In this document: positions 10,640 to 21,903 of the stretch, piece by piece | How positions within the stretch are numbered: position 1 is the stretch's first letter | Layout: the number at the start of each line of letters is the position of its first letter | Assembly: GCA_033065855.1 (NCBI GenBank) | Contig: JAVXUO010000740.1 | Span: forward strand, 310,001-374,000 | Origin: Escallonia rubra | Lineage: Eukaryota; Streptophyta; Magnoliopsida; Escalloniales; Escalloniaceae | DNA length: 64,000 bases | Direction: 5' to 3' | The notes under the pieces: generated by a model | Told to the model about the DNA's origin: nothing | Seen by the model: the letters and a program-made list of their open reading frames with translations, nothing else | Databases searched by the model: none | Translations under genes and position numbers: made by a program

Positions 10640-11500
10640 ATCCGAACACCTTTTCATCAAAAATGTCGGCCGACGGCGCATTTGGAGAAATGGGGTCAAG
10701 GGGGAAAATGGCCTTGGCCAACCCCAGGGGGTCGGCCTCGGCCTTCCCCAGGCCATAGGGGTCGGCCTCGGCCTCCTGGGGGGCTTGGCCTTGGTCACTT
10801 TCCCCCGGTGGTTCACCCCTTTCCCGCATACCCCTTTTTGGTACTTCTTTCCCCTCGTACGCTTCGTACGTAACCTAGACACTTTGATCGCTACGTGGGT
10901 ATGATTCTTGGCAACACACTCGTCATAACAAAACTTCCAGATTCATCATTGCTTATCAAAACACCTACTGACGGCGCGCCCGAAGTTCGCAAAAGGAGAA
11001 GTGGCCTTGGGCTCCGAAAAATGGAAGATGGCCAAATGACCTTGGCCAACCCCAGGGGGTCGGCCTCGGCCTTTCCCATGCCATGGGGGTCAGCCTCGGC
11101 CTTCCCCAGGCCATGGGGTCAGCCTCGGCCTCCTGGAGGGCTTGGCCTCGGCCATTTTCCCCCGGTGGTTCACCCCTCTGTGCAAACCCTTTTTCGCACT
11201 TTTTTCACTTCGTACGCTTTGCACGTGACTTTGACATCTCGTTCTTCATGTAGGTACGATTCACGTCGACACGCTTGTCATAATGCAACTTTCGTATTTG
11301 TCTTTGCTCATTAAACCACCTACCGTCGGCGCGCCCGAAGTTCACCAAGAGGGGGGAGTGGCCTTAGGCTCCTTCATGGGAGTTGGCCATTTGGCCTTGG
11401 CCAACCCCAAGGGGTCGGCCTCGGCCTTCCACATGCCTAGGGGGTCGGCCTCGGCCTCCACGAGGGGTTAGCCTTGGCCTTCCCCCCATTTTGGCCAATG
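10640..11500 (+). repeat. Three diverged ~310-bp units with GTCGGCCTCGGCC motifs
   Basis: Similar blocks end near 10830, 11190 and 11500. Each runs from a CTTCGTACG-like start through a GACGGCGC/GTCGGCGC block into GGCCAACCCC and several GGGGTCGGCCTCGGCCTTCC units. The corresponding part of the 3' LTR is at about 18840-19710. Confidence 0.7.
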
Positions 11501-11836
11501 GTCTCCCCTCCCGCGCGCACTTATTTTCTCGAGTCTTTGCACCTCCCCGATGTTCACGGGCGTTCGTACATCAACCTCGCGACGTTCGTCGTGCATCAAC
11601 CTCACGACGTCCGTCGTGCATCAACCTCGGGACCTCCATCGTCCATGACCGCACATCGCTCCCGCAATGCCCATCGCCCAAAGTCCCGCACTATCACCGA
11701 ATGACCCGTCGCCGACGACCGCATACCATAACTACCAACTTTGTCATTACTATATGTTGCATTCATTATCTTGTTATGACAGGCACACTCAGCTCACATC
11801 TCGTCTTCGGGTCACCCGATGCGCGCCCGAGCGCCA

Positions 11837-12300
11837 TCATCATGATACGTGCCCCCGGCACCAACTGTTGCTCCCTACGTTCGTCGCCGCGCCCTTGCGC
11901 CATCGTCATGATACGTGCCCCCGGCACCAACTGTTGCTCCGCGACGTTCGTCGCTGCGCCCTTGCGCCATCGTCATGATACGTGCCCCCGATACCAACTG
12001 TTGCTCCGCGACGTTCGTCGCCGCGCCCTTGCGCCATCGTCATGATACGTGCCCACGACACCAACTCTTGCTCCGCGACATTCGTCGCCGCGCCTACGTG
12101 CATTCTCATGATACGTGCCCCGGCACCAAGTATTGTCTCCGCGACGATCGTCGCCGTGCCTACGTGCATTCTCATGATACATGCCCCGACACCAAGTATT
12201 GCTCCGCGACGTTCGTCGCCGCGCCTGTGTGCCAGTCTCATTATACGTGCCTCGGCACCAAATATTGCTCCGCGACGTTCGTCGCCGCACCACTTTCACA
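11837..12300 (+). repeat. 67-bp tandem array in 5' LTR, about seven units
   Basis: Units contain TCATGATACGTGCCCC, GGCACCAA and GCGACGTTCGTCGCCGCGCC. Starts are near 11837, 11904, 11971, 12038, 12105, 12171 and 12237. The 3' LTR has one unit fewer in its equivalent block (about 20036-20440). Confidence 0.9.
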
Positions 12301-12376
12301 ACACGTGCCCCAGGCACCAGGTATTGTCTCGTGCTATAGGCACCGCGCTCATGCGCCATAATCATGTTGCATACTA

Positions 12377-13605
12377 CCGGGATGGGCTCACAACCTTATA
12401 GCCATCGCCGTCTCAATCACAAGGGGGGCTTCGTCCTCGTACCGGGATGGGCTCACAACCTTATAGCCATCGCCGTCTCAATCAAAATGGGGGCTTCGGC
12501 CTCGTACCGGGATGGGCTCACAGCCTTATAGCCATCGCCGTCTGAATCAAAAGGGGGGCTTCGGCCTCGTACCGGGATGGGCTCACAACCTTATAGCCAT
12601 CGCCGTCTCAATCAAAAGGGGGGCTTCGGCCTCGTACTGGGATGGGCTCAGTACCTTATAGCCATCGCCGTCTCAATCAAAAGGGGGGCTTCGGCCTCGT
12701 ACTGGGATGGGCTCAGTACCTTATAGCCATCGCCGTCTCAATCATAAGGGGGATTCGGCCTCGTACCGGGATGGGCTCACAACCTTATAGCCATCGCCGT
12801 CTCAATCATAAGGGGGCTTCGGCCTCGTACCGGAATGGGCTCACAACCTTATAGCCATCGCCGTCTCAATCACAAGGGGGCTTCGGCCTCGTACCGGGAT
12901 GGGCTCACAACCTTATAGCCATCGCCGTCTCAATCAAAATGGGGGCTTCGGCCTCGTACCGGGATGGGCTCACAACCTTATAGCCATCGCCGTCTCAATC
13001 AAAATGGGGGCTTCGGCCTCGTACCGGGATGGGCTCACAACCTTATAGCCATCGCCGTCTCAATCAAAAGGGGGGCTTCGGCCTCGTACCGAGATGGGCT
13101 CACAACCTTATAGCCATCGCCGTCTCAATCGCAAGGGGGCTTCGGCCTCTTACCGGGATGGGCTCACAACCTTATAGCCATCGCCGTCTCAATCACAAGG
13201 GGGCTTCGGCCTCGTACCGGGATGGGCTCACAACCTTATAGCCATCGCCGTCTCAAGCGCAAAGGGGGCTTCGGCCTCGTACCGGGATGGGCTCACAACC
13301 TTATAGCCATCGCCGTCTCAATCGCAAGGGGGCTTCGGCCTCGTACCGGGATGGGCTCACAACCTTATAGCCATCGCCGTCTCAATCACAAGGGGGCTTC
13401 GGCCTCGTACCGGGATGGGCTCACAACCTTATAGCCATCGCCGTCTCAATCACAAGGGGGCTTCGGCCTCGTACCGGGATGGGCTCACAACCTTATAGCC
13501 ATCGCCGTCTCAATTACAAGGGGGCTTCGACCTCGTACCGGGATGGGCTCACAACCTCATAGCCATCGCCGTCACAGTCACAGGGGGCTCCGACACAAGG
13601 ACCCC
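12377..13605 (+). repeat. 64-65-bp tandem array in 5' LTR, 19 units
   Basis: The unit contains GATGGGCTCACAACCTTATA, GCCATCGCCGTCTCAATC and GGGGGCTTCGGCCTCGTACC. I counted 19 occurrences of the GATGGGCTCA core from about 12381 to 13541. Unit length varies by a base in the G run. Open frames across it are by-products of the period. Confidence 0.95.
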
Positions 13606-14039
13606 TCGCCACAGACTCGGAGCACTGAGCTGCGACCATGTTCGCTCATGTTACTATCGATCTTCGACACCACCAGGGCAATGACCCCCGGGTCACTCCG
13701 GGACGGGAGCAGGTCCTTGGAGGGCATCGCGCCTAGTCCGCCTGGTAGTTGGCTAAAGGGGTAACCCTCACCACTGTCAGGTTATCTGCGCGTCTCTTGA
13801 CGCACCTCATGGGATTCAGTAAGGGCTTGGATTGGTGGCTGGGGCAACGGGTTTACTCTGGCCATGCCGTCATGGTATGGTCAGTCTTCTCAGACAGGCA
13901 GAGCGACGCTATGTGAGGTAGGGAACGTGAATTTGGGAACCGACAGTCCAACAGAGAACCGGTATTTTGGGATCCCCTAGTGACGTGTCACTCCCGGGGG
14001 ACGACATGTGGCACTTTATGACATAAGCACATTGTTTTC

Positions 14040-14047
14040 TATAAATA
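14040..14047 (+). promoter_or_regulatory. TATA box of 5' LTR
   Basis: TATAAATA stands in CTATAAATAGTG about 370 bp before the LTR end, preceded by ACGT-core elements (TGACGTGTCA at 13981-13990). The same sequence is at 21526-21533 in the 3' LTR. Transcription would start about 30 bp downstream. Confidence 0.75.
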
Positions 14048-14416
14048 GTGAACTTTACAACTCAAAAAAGGACTTCTTCTTCATTCTCACAAAAATCACT
14101 TTCTCACTCTAGAATTTTGTGAGCTTTTAGATTCTAGAGAGAGAAACACAAAATTGGACATAATTTAAGATCATAACATTGGACCCTGACTTGGACCTCG
14201 GCTCGGACCCTGACTTGGACTATCGACTGTCGGCCCCGTTCGTCTTAGCTTTGCCTTCGCAGCACTGCCATTCCTCACGGCCTGTCTGGGAAGCCTTACT
14301 CTCAGCCCTTACTCCATCCTTGCTGTCTCTCACTTTGCATACTTGGAAGCTGACACGGACTGCAGCCTTTGTGGCACCTCCACGTAAGTACGAACCCACT
14401 TTCCTTGGCATCATTT

Positions 14417-14434
14417 TGGCGACTCCGCTGGGGA
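14417..14434 (+). other. Primer-binding site of gag-only element
   Basis: TGGCGACTCCGCTGGGGA lies three bases after the 5' LTR end. It starts with TGG as required for pairing to a tRNA 3' CCA. It resembles primer sites reported for some Tat/Ogre-type gypsy elements; the tRNA was not checked. Confidence 0.75.
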
Positions 14435-14480
14435 GGTGAGCATCGTACTGCAGTCTGTCTATCTTCCGTACTCAGTCTCT

Positions 14481-16220
14481 ATGCCTAGACAACGAAAAGT
14501 TACGAGGGCTGCTAGCCAGGGCCTTATCCATGCCGTGCAAGAAGAGGACCACTCGGGTGAACAAGAGGGGACCAGTGCTGTGCGTCCCCAAGACCAGCCA
14601 CAAACTACCGCACCTGACATACAAGTTGCAGTCAATGCGGCCATCTAGCAGTTTTTGCCCACTATAGCTACTCTTATGACAGCCATGGTAGAAATGTAAA
14701 AATCAATCCAAGTCTTGACTTCACAATCACCAATTTCCCAAAGCCTTAGAGCTCTGCACCCTGTGCCCATTACTCACCCCATGTTATCCCAAGATCCAGG
14801 TTTGGCCCCTCCTGCTCATATGCAACCTTCAAGGCCTGGGCTAGTTTTGGACACTGCTCAGGTCCCAGTGTCGCGACCACTGCTGCCTTGGTCCTCCGGG
14901 CCCTCGACAGTAGGACTCACGGCACCTCAGCCCCCGGCGCCACGCCTTGCCCTTGCTCGAAGCACTTCAGAGACTCACGAATCAATTGAGATGGAGCCTA
15001 ACCCGAACATAACTAGTCGAAACCTAAACACAAGTCATTCCCCCGGCTTACTCCAGTCGACCTTTCCTGACGACCGGCCTTCAGCAGCTGACACTACCCA
15101 TGTACAAACCATGCCCCAACAAGTTACTCACCACCACCAACCCCTCTCTACCATCGTCATCCCCTCAACGCCTCAGGTTGTACCGTCTGGGGGCTCTGGT
15201 GCTCGGATCATCACGACAGGGCACAAACCCTCACATGCGTCGTACGTCACCAAGCATGACCTTGATGTCCTCCTTCACCGTCTCAAGCAGTCATCCTTAC
15301 CCCACTCCCCCTCTAAGCTGTCAGGCCATGCTCCCTACTCTGGCAGCCTCGCTACCAAGCCTTACCCCGTCAAGTACAAGCAACCATCCTTCACTTTGTT
15401 CAATGGCAAAAAGGGCAACGCCCGCGAGCACCTCACCCGTTTTGCTGGCTCCCTGGAGTACTACGGGGAGGACGACACTTTGAAGCTTCGGGAATTTCAC
15501 AAGTCCCTGACTGGTCTCACATACTCTTGGTATCATCAGATTCCTGATAGTACTATCCACTCATGGTCCGACATGGTCCAGCTCTTCCTTGAAAAGTTTC
15601 ACTATGAGACAGAACGTGTGACCATCGTTGACATTGCCGGGATCCGCCAGAATCCCGGGGAAGACCTCAACACCTATGTTATGCGATTTCATCACAAGTG
15701 CTTGGAGTGCACTGACTTCAGCAAGGATGAAACCCTTGTGCCCATTTGCATCAAGAACATGAATGACATCTACAAGGTCTACCTTGAAAACCTTCAGCTT
15801 CGATCTTGGGGACATCTCAAGGAAGCTGCACGACACACCTATGATTCGGTCGGTCTGTCAAAGACCCCAAAGCCCCAACCTCATATTGCCTTGGCCGCGA
15901 TGATGGAAGCAGCTAGTAACGACGACAACAGCCGCAAGCGTCAGTCCCAAGGAAGGGACGGACGTCCTGACAAGAGAGGGCAGCCGATGCCTGCCCCGGA
16001 CTACCCGTGCGACTTGAAGATTGTTAGAACCCTCCTCGAGACATGGATCGACGACAATGCCATAACCCTGCCCAATGTCAACAATGAACCTACCCCGGAA
16101 GACTTAGCCCATCACAACTACTGTCCTTATCATCGAAAGGTCGGTTATGGCCTCAAGTGGTGCATGGGCCTCAAGTTTGTCTTCGCCGACAAGATTGCAT
16201 CCGGAGAGCTCAAACTTTAA
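14481..16220 (+). pseudogene. Retrotransposon gag with two early in-frame stops
   Basis: A 501-codon open frame runs from 14715 to 16220. The same frame continues upstream to ATG 14481 but is broken by TAG at 14646 and TAA at 14697, so the original protein was probably about 579 aa. The N-terminal third is Pro/Ser/Gln-rich. The central part (about residues 215-380 of the open frame) is a Retrotrans_gag-type helical domain (PSFTLFNGKKGNAREHL, YSWYHQIPDSTIHSWSDM, NPGEDLNTYVMRFHHKCLE). Near the C terminus YCPYHRKVGYGLKWC resembles a degenerate Cys/His motif. Gag forms the particle shell that packages the RNA. No pol frame follows. It could still be translated from an internal start, but I treat it as damaged. 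Confidence 0.85.
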
Positions 16221-18617
16221 GTACGGGACATATGACCTACCCGACCAAGCCTTGGCATGCCTTAGTGCATTTTCCACACTTGTAATTTTTTCGTTCATTT
16301 TGCAAGTTTCGATGTACATTATACCCATGTATCAAGGCATGCTTCCTATCCTTCGTTATCAATGAAGTTACATTTTTCAGACTTAGAAAATTTTCAAGCT
16401 ACATTGCTCTTGCACAAGTCTATTGATATCACCCTTCATGCCATCACCCACTCCCTTGGGGGCTTCACCCCTTCCCAATCCCTTCGGCCTCACATTGCAA
16501 CGACTTGGTACGTGGTGCGCGGGGTGGCTCGAGCCCGTTACTACGGTCGCATCATCATCCTCCATCTACTTTTCTTGACACTTAAAAAAAAAATTCATTT
16601 TTTTCGCATCCGATCATCGATGATCATCCTTAGTGGTCTCCTTCGGCATCCTTGTCTCAGCCCAACACTTAGAAAAAATTTCACTTTTTTCGCAACCAAT
16701 CATCGATGATCATCCTCAGCGGCCTCCCTTAGCATCCTTGCCCGAGCTAAAAAAATAAATAAATTCTACACTTAGAAAATTTTTCAAGTTTTTCATCTTC
16801 CCCTCATGCTCTCATCACTCTCCCCCTCACTCTTTCCTCTCTTCCCTCACCATACTTCTTCCTGCTTCATACATAACTGCTTTCTCCTTTTGATGTTATT
16901 TTTTTTTCATACTCCCACCATCCCACTTCTCTCATTCTCTTCTTGTACATTATGAAGAATTCCATTGGGGGTTCCCTCCTTAGGGAGGCCAACCAAAAAA
17001 AAAAAAAATTTTTTTTTAGGCCCCCCCTCACCCACCACCCAGGCGCCTGGGCAGCCCCAAATTCGGGCAGCCTCCATCCCACCCCTCCATGTGGGTCTTC
17101 CCCACTCTCTCTTCCCAATTTTAATTCCCTCTCTCCATTTCTCTCTCTTCCTTTTTCTCTCCCTCCCATCACTTTTTACTTTTTCTCTTTCTTCCTTCAC
17201 ATCACCCATTTCACACATTTCCTTCTCTTCCCTCACTATCCGAGACAACATCCTCCAATTTCTCCACTTCACACACTCTCTCTCTTGTCACATTAAATGC
17301 CTCTCTCTCTCTCTCTCTCTCTTACACATTTTCTTACACTCTCTTACACACTCTCTCTTATACTCATTAACTCACCCAACACTCTCTTCTCTTTCACCTT
17401 AACGTGGGTTTCTCCCACCCTCCCCCTTACTTCTCTTCATTTTCACTCTTCATTACCCACATTCTCTCTCTCTCTCTCACACACATTTAATTCTCACCTT
17501 TCACATAACTCTTTCTTCATATTTCTCTTCCCCCATCATTTCCAATGCCCCCTTTCCCACAACCACACCCCTCGGCCTCGGCCTCCCCACGCCTTCCCTT
17601 AGGCCGACCCCCTCTCCCCTCTTCATTCACTCACCCTTCTCTCTCCTCTCTCCAATCACACTCTCATTATTTTCTCTCTCTCTCTCTCTCTCTCTCACAT
17701 ATTCTTACACATTCTCTCTTATTAACTCACCCCCTCCACACGTGGGTTGCTCTCTCATTCTTCTCATTCGTTTTTCTTTCTTCCTTTCCACTCATCATTA
17801 AACCCACACACACACACACTCTCTCTCATACTACATGCCCCCATCAATTCCCTCATCTCACCCTCCCTCTTTCCTCACACCCCTCGGCCTCGGCCTCCCC
17901 AATTCCCTCCCCACGGCCGACCCCCCTCCCTCTTTCTCTTCTTCTACCTCACCCCCATTAACTCCCTTTACTACTACCACAATTTCATACTTAGTTTTAT
18001 TTGTCTTCTCTCTCCCTCTCTCACATAACCACATACTTTATTTACACTACTTCATAAATACAACACCCCTCATGATCAACATATTTTCTTTCTCATATTC
18101 CATTATACTCACCCTACAAAACACTTAGCATTTTTTTTTTCAATCTAACCAAACCAAAAACTAAAATACCAATTTACTTCACCTGAAACTTCATATGCTT
18201 TGGTGTAGCACTTCTTGACTCCCTCCGTTACCCATTTTCTCACTTTTCCACACTTAGATTTTTTGCAACATTGACCGCCTTGCATTGCCCGCGCCCCTGC
18301 GCCTGTCGTGGACTGCCCCCCATCGCGACGCCCGATCGCGCACATCGCGCCCCTACCTATCTCTTACTCTTCTACACTTAGAACTTTTTTGCATTTTTTT
18401 ACCACGCCCCGTGTTGTGACAACCTCGACATCAACGTCTTTGGTAGGTGGTGCACGAGGTGGCTCGAGCCACCTACTCTTCACCTTCCTCATTCAGAGAC
18501 GACGTCAGCTACTCTCCGGCCAAAGAACATAAAAAAAAAATTCTTCTCTTCCAAGCATTTATGCGTGTGGCGCCGGCTCGGGTCGCCCCTCCGTGCACAC
18601 CAAACGCTGGGGGCTTA
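16221..18617 (+). other. Non-coding interior of gag-only element, pyrimidine-rich
   Basis: No pol gene was found in 2.4 kb. At 16575-16745 there are two imperfect ~95-bp copies containing ATCATCGATGATCATCC. About 16800-18100 is strongly CT-rich with (CT)n runs at 17300-17323 and 17665-17697. GGCCTCGGCC-type motifs recur at 17572 and 17884. A poly-A/poly-T foldback is at 16985-17022. The open frames here are low-complexity artefacts. Confidence 0.75.
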
Positions 18618-21600
18618 TGTTCCCAACCCATTCTGGTCGTACCCAAGGGCCCACCAGGGGTCCCGCTTCATGCGAGCACGTCGACATTGTCAACGATCAA
18701 TTTTCTAACGCATCAAACCGGTCAGCGCCCGCGTGCCCAAGACACGTGTTTTTCTCGTTCCGCGCGCTTCGTGAGTGACTTAGACATTTTATTTCGCGTC
18801 GACATCACTAACGCTAGCGCGTTCGTCACGCTGAGACCATCCAAACACCTTTTCATCAAAAATGTCGGCCGACGGCGCATTTGGAGAAATGGGGTCAAGG
18901 GGGAAAATGGCCTTGGCTAACCCCAGGGGGTCGGCCTCGGCCTTCCCCAGGCCATAGGGGTCGGCCTCGGCCTCCTGGGGGGCTTGGCCTTGGCCACTTT
19001 CCCCCGGTGGTTCACCCTTTTCCTGCATACCCCTTTTTCGTACTTCTTTCCCCTCGTACGCTTCGTACGTAACCTAGAAACTTTGATCACTACGTGGGTA
19101 TGATTCTTGGCAACACGCTCGTCAAAACACAACTTCCAGATTCATCATTGCTTATCAAAACACCTACTGACGGCGCACCCGAAGTTCGCAAAAGGAGAAG
19201 TGGCCTTGGGCTCCAAAAAATGAAAGATGGCCAAATGACCTTGGCCAACCCCAGGGGGTCGGCCTCGGCCTTTCCCATGCCATGGTCGTCGGCCTCGGCC
19301 TTCCCCAGGCCATGGGGGTCGGCCTCGGCCTCCTGGAGGGCTTGGCCTCGGCCATTTTCCCCCGGTGGTTCACCCCTCTGCGCAAACCCCTTTTCGCACT
19401 TTTTTCACTTCGTACGCTTTGCACGTGACTTTGACATCTCGTTCGTCATGTAGGTACGATTCATGTCAACACGCTTGTCATAATGCAACTTTCAGATTTG
19501 TCTTTGCTCATCAAACCACCTACCGTCGGCACTCCCGAAGTTCACCAAGAGGGGGGAGTAGGCTTGGGCTCCTTCATGGGAGTTGGCCATTTGGCCTTGG
19601 CCAACCCCAGGGGGTCGGCCTCGGCCTTCCCCATGCCTAGGGAGTCGGCCTCGGCCTCCACGAGGGGTTAGACTTGGCCTTCCCCCCATTTTGGCCAATG
19701 GTCTCCCCTCCCGCGCGCACTTGTTTTCTCGAGTCTTTGCACCTCTGCGATGTTCACGGACGTTCGTACATCAACCTCGTGACGTTTGTCATGCATCAAC
19801 CTCCGAAGTCCATCGTACATCAACCTCGGGACGTCCGTCGTCCATGACCGCAGACTGCTCCCGCGATGCCCATCGCCCAAAGTCGCGCACTATCACCGAA
19901 TGACCCGCCGCCGACGACCGCATACCATAACTACCAAATTTGTCATTACTATATGTTGCATTCATTATCTTGTTATGACAGGCACACTCAGCTCACATCT
20001 CATCTTCGGGACACCCGATGCGCGCCCGAGCGCCATCATCATGATACGTGCCCCCGGCACCAACTGTTGCTCCGCGACGTTCGTCGCCGCGCCCTTGCGC
20101 CATCGTCATGATACGTGCCCCCGGCACCAACTGTTGCTCCGCGACGTTCGTCGCCGCGCCCTTGCGCCATCGTCATGATACGTGCCCACGACACCAACTC
20201 TTGCTCCGCGACATTCGTCGCCGCGCCTACGTGCATTCTCATGATACGTGCCCCGGCACCAAGTATTGGCTCCGCGACGATCGTCGCCGTGCCTACGTGC
20301 ATTCTCATGATACATGCCTCGACACAAGTATTGCTCCGCGACGTTCGTCATCGCGCCCGTGCGCCAGTCTCATTATACGTGCCCCGGCACCAAATATTGC
20401 TCCGCGACGTTCGTCGCCGTACCACTTTCACAACACGTGCCCCAGGCACCAGGTATTGTCTCGTGCTATAGGCACTGCGCTCATGCGCCACAATCATGTT
20501 GCATACTACCGGGATGGGCTCACAACCTTATAGCCATCGCCGTCTCAATCACAAGGGGGCTTCGGCCTCGTACCGGGATGGGCTCACAACCTTATAGCCA
20601 TCGCCGTCTCAATCAAAATGGGGGCTTCGGCCTCGTACCGGGATGGGCTCACAACCTTATAGCCATCGCCGTCTCAATCAAAAGGGGGGCTTCGGCCTCG
20701 TACCGGGATGGGCTCACAACCTTATAGCCATCGCCGTCTCAATCAAAAGGGGGCTTCGGCCTCGTACCGGGATGGGCTCACAACCTTATAGCCATCGCCG
20801 TCTCAATCACAAGGGGGCTTCGGCCTCGTACTGGGATGGGCTCACAACCTTATAGCCATCGCCGTCTCAATCACAAGGGGGCTTCGACCTCGTACCGGGA
20901 TGGGCTCACAACCTTATAGCCATCGCCGTCTCAATCACAAGGGGGCTTCGGCCTCGTACCGGGATGGGCTCACAACCTTATAGCCATCGCCGTCTCAATC
21001 ACAAGGGGGCTTCGACACTCGTACCGGGATGGGCTCACAACCTCATAGCCATCGCCGTCACAGTCACAGGGGGCTCCGACACAAGGACCCCTCGCCACAG
21101 ACTCGGAGCACTGAGCTGCGACCATGTCCGCTCATGTTACTATCGATCTTCGACACCACCAGGGCAATGACCCCCGGGTCACTCCGGGACGGGAGCAGGT
21201 CCTTGGAGGGCATCGCGCCTAGTCCGCCTGGCAGTTGGCTACAGGGGTAACCCTCACCACTGTCAGGTTATCTGCGCGTCTCTTGACGCACCTCATGGGA
21301 TTCAGTAAGGGCTTGGATTGGTGGCTGGGGCAACGGGTTTACTTTGGCCATGCCGTCATGGTATGGTCAGTCTTCTCAGACAGGCAGAGCGACGCTGTGC
21401 GAGGCAGGCAACGCGAATTTGGGAATCGGCAGTCTAACGGAGAATCGGTATTTTGTGACCCCCTGGTGACGTGTCACTCCCGGGGGACGACATGTGACAC
21501 TTTATGACATAAGCACATTGTTTTCTATAAATAGTGAACTTTACAACTCAAAAAAGGACTTCTTCTTCATTCTCACAAAAATCACTTTCTCACTCTAGAA

Positions 21601-21898
21601 TTGGTGAGCTCTTAGATTCTAGAGAGAGAAACACAAAATTGGACATAATTTAAGATCGTAACATTGGACCCTGACTTGGACCTCAGCTCGGACCCTGACT
21701 TGGACTATCGACTGCCGGCCCCGTTCGTCTTAGCTTTGCCTTCGCAGCACTGTCATTCCTCACGGCCTGTCTGGGAAGCCTTGCTCTCAGTCCTTACTTC
21801 GTCCTTGCTGTCTCTCACTTTGCATACTTGGAAGCTGACACGGACTGCAGCCTTTGTGGCACCTCCACGTAAGTACGAACCCACTTTCCTTGGCATCA
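18618..21898 (+). repeat. 3' LTR of gag-only element
   Basis: 3281 bp, the same order of parts as the 5' LTR. It holds the 67-bp array (about 20036-20440), the 64-65-bp array with nine units (about 20510-21070), and TATA box 21526-21533. It ends GGCATCA, followed by the target duplication ATCCT at 21899-21903. Confidence 0.93.
20510..21075 (+). repeat. 64-65-bp tandem array in 3' LTR, 9 units
   Basis: Nine occurrences of the GATGGGCTCA core between about 20514 and 21027, against 19 in the 5' LTR. Confidence 0.95.
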
Positions 21899-21903
21899 AT
21901 CCT

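Larger units (their letters stand above)
10419..14413 (+). repeat. 5' LTR of gag-only element
   Basis: 3995 bp, GC-rich compared with surrounding DNA. In order it holds three diverged roughly 310-bp units rich in GTCGGCCTCGGCC, a 67-bp array, a 64-65-bp array, a TATA box at 14040 and a strong donor-like CACGTAAGTA at 14381-14390. It is 714 bp longer than the 3' LTR, almost all of it in the two arrays. Confidence 0.93.
10419..21898 (+). mobile_element. Large gag-only LTR retrotransposon (TR-GAG-like)
   Basis: Two long direct repeats, 10419-14413 (3995 bp) and 18618-21898 (3281 bp), start TGTTCCCAACCC and end GGCATCA. The 5-bp target duplication ATCCT flanks them (10414-10418 and 21899-21903). 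A primer-binding site follows the 5' LTR, and a purine-rich GCTGGGGGCTTA precedes the 3' LTR. The 4.2-kb interior contains a gag gene (14481-16220) but no protease, RT, RNase H or integrase, so mobility would depend on a partner element. Gag-only plant elements of this layout have been described as TR-GAG. It inserted into the copia element between gag and pol. Confidence 0.9.

Noticed and set aside
11906..12401. Overlapping 110-148-codon frames on both strands in the 67-bp array
   Set aside because: Produced by the repeat period; the same peptides appear in several frames.
12377..13605. Regular ~65-bp repeats that might look like a CRISPR array
   Set aside because: The repeats are contiguous with no unique spacers, lie inside an LTR, and are duplicated in the second LTR; the genome is eukaryotic.
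17297..18128. Several 90-140-codon Ser/Leu/His-rich frames
   Set aside because: Pyrimidine-rich low-complexity DNA inside the gag-only element, with no domain.
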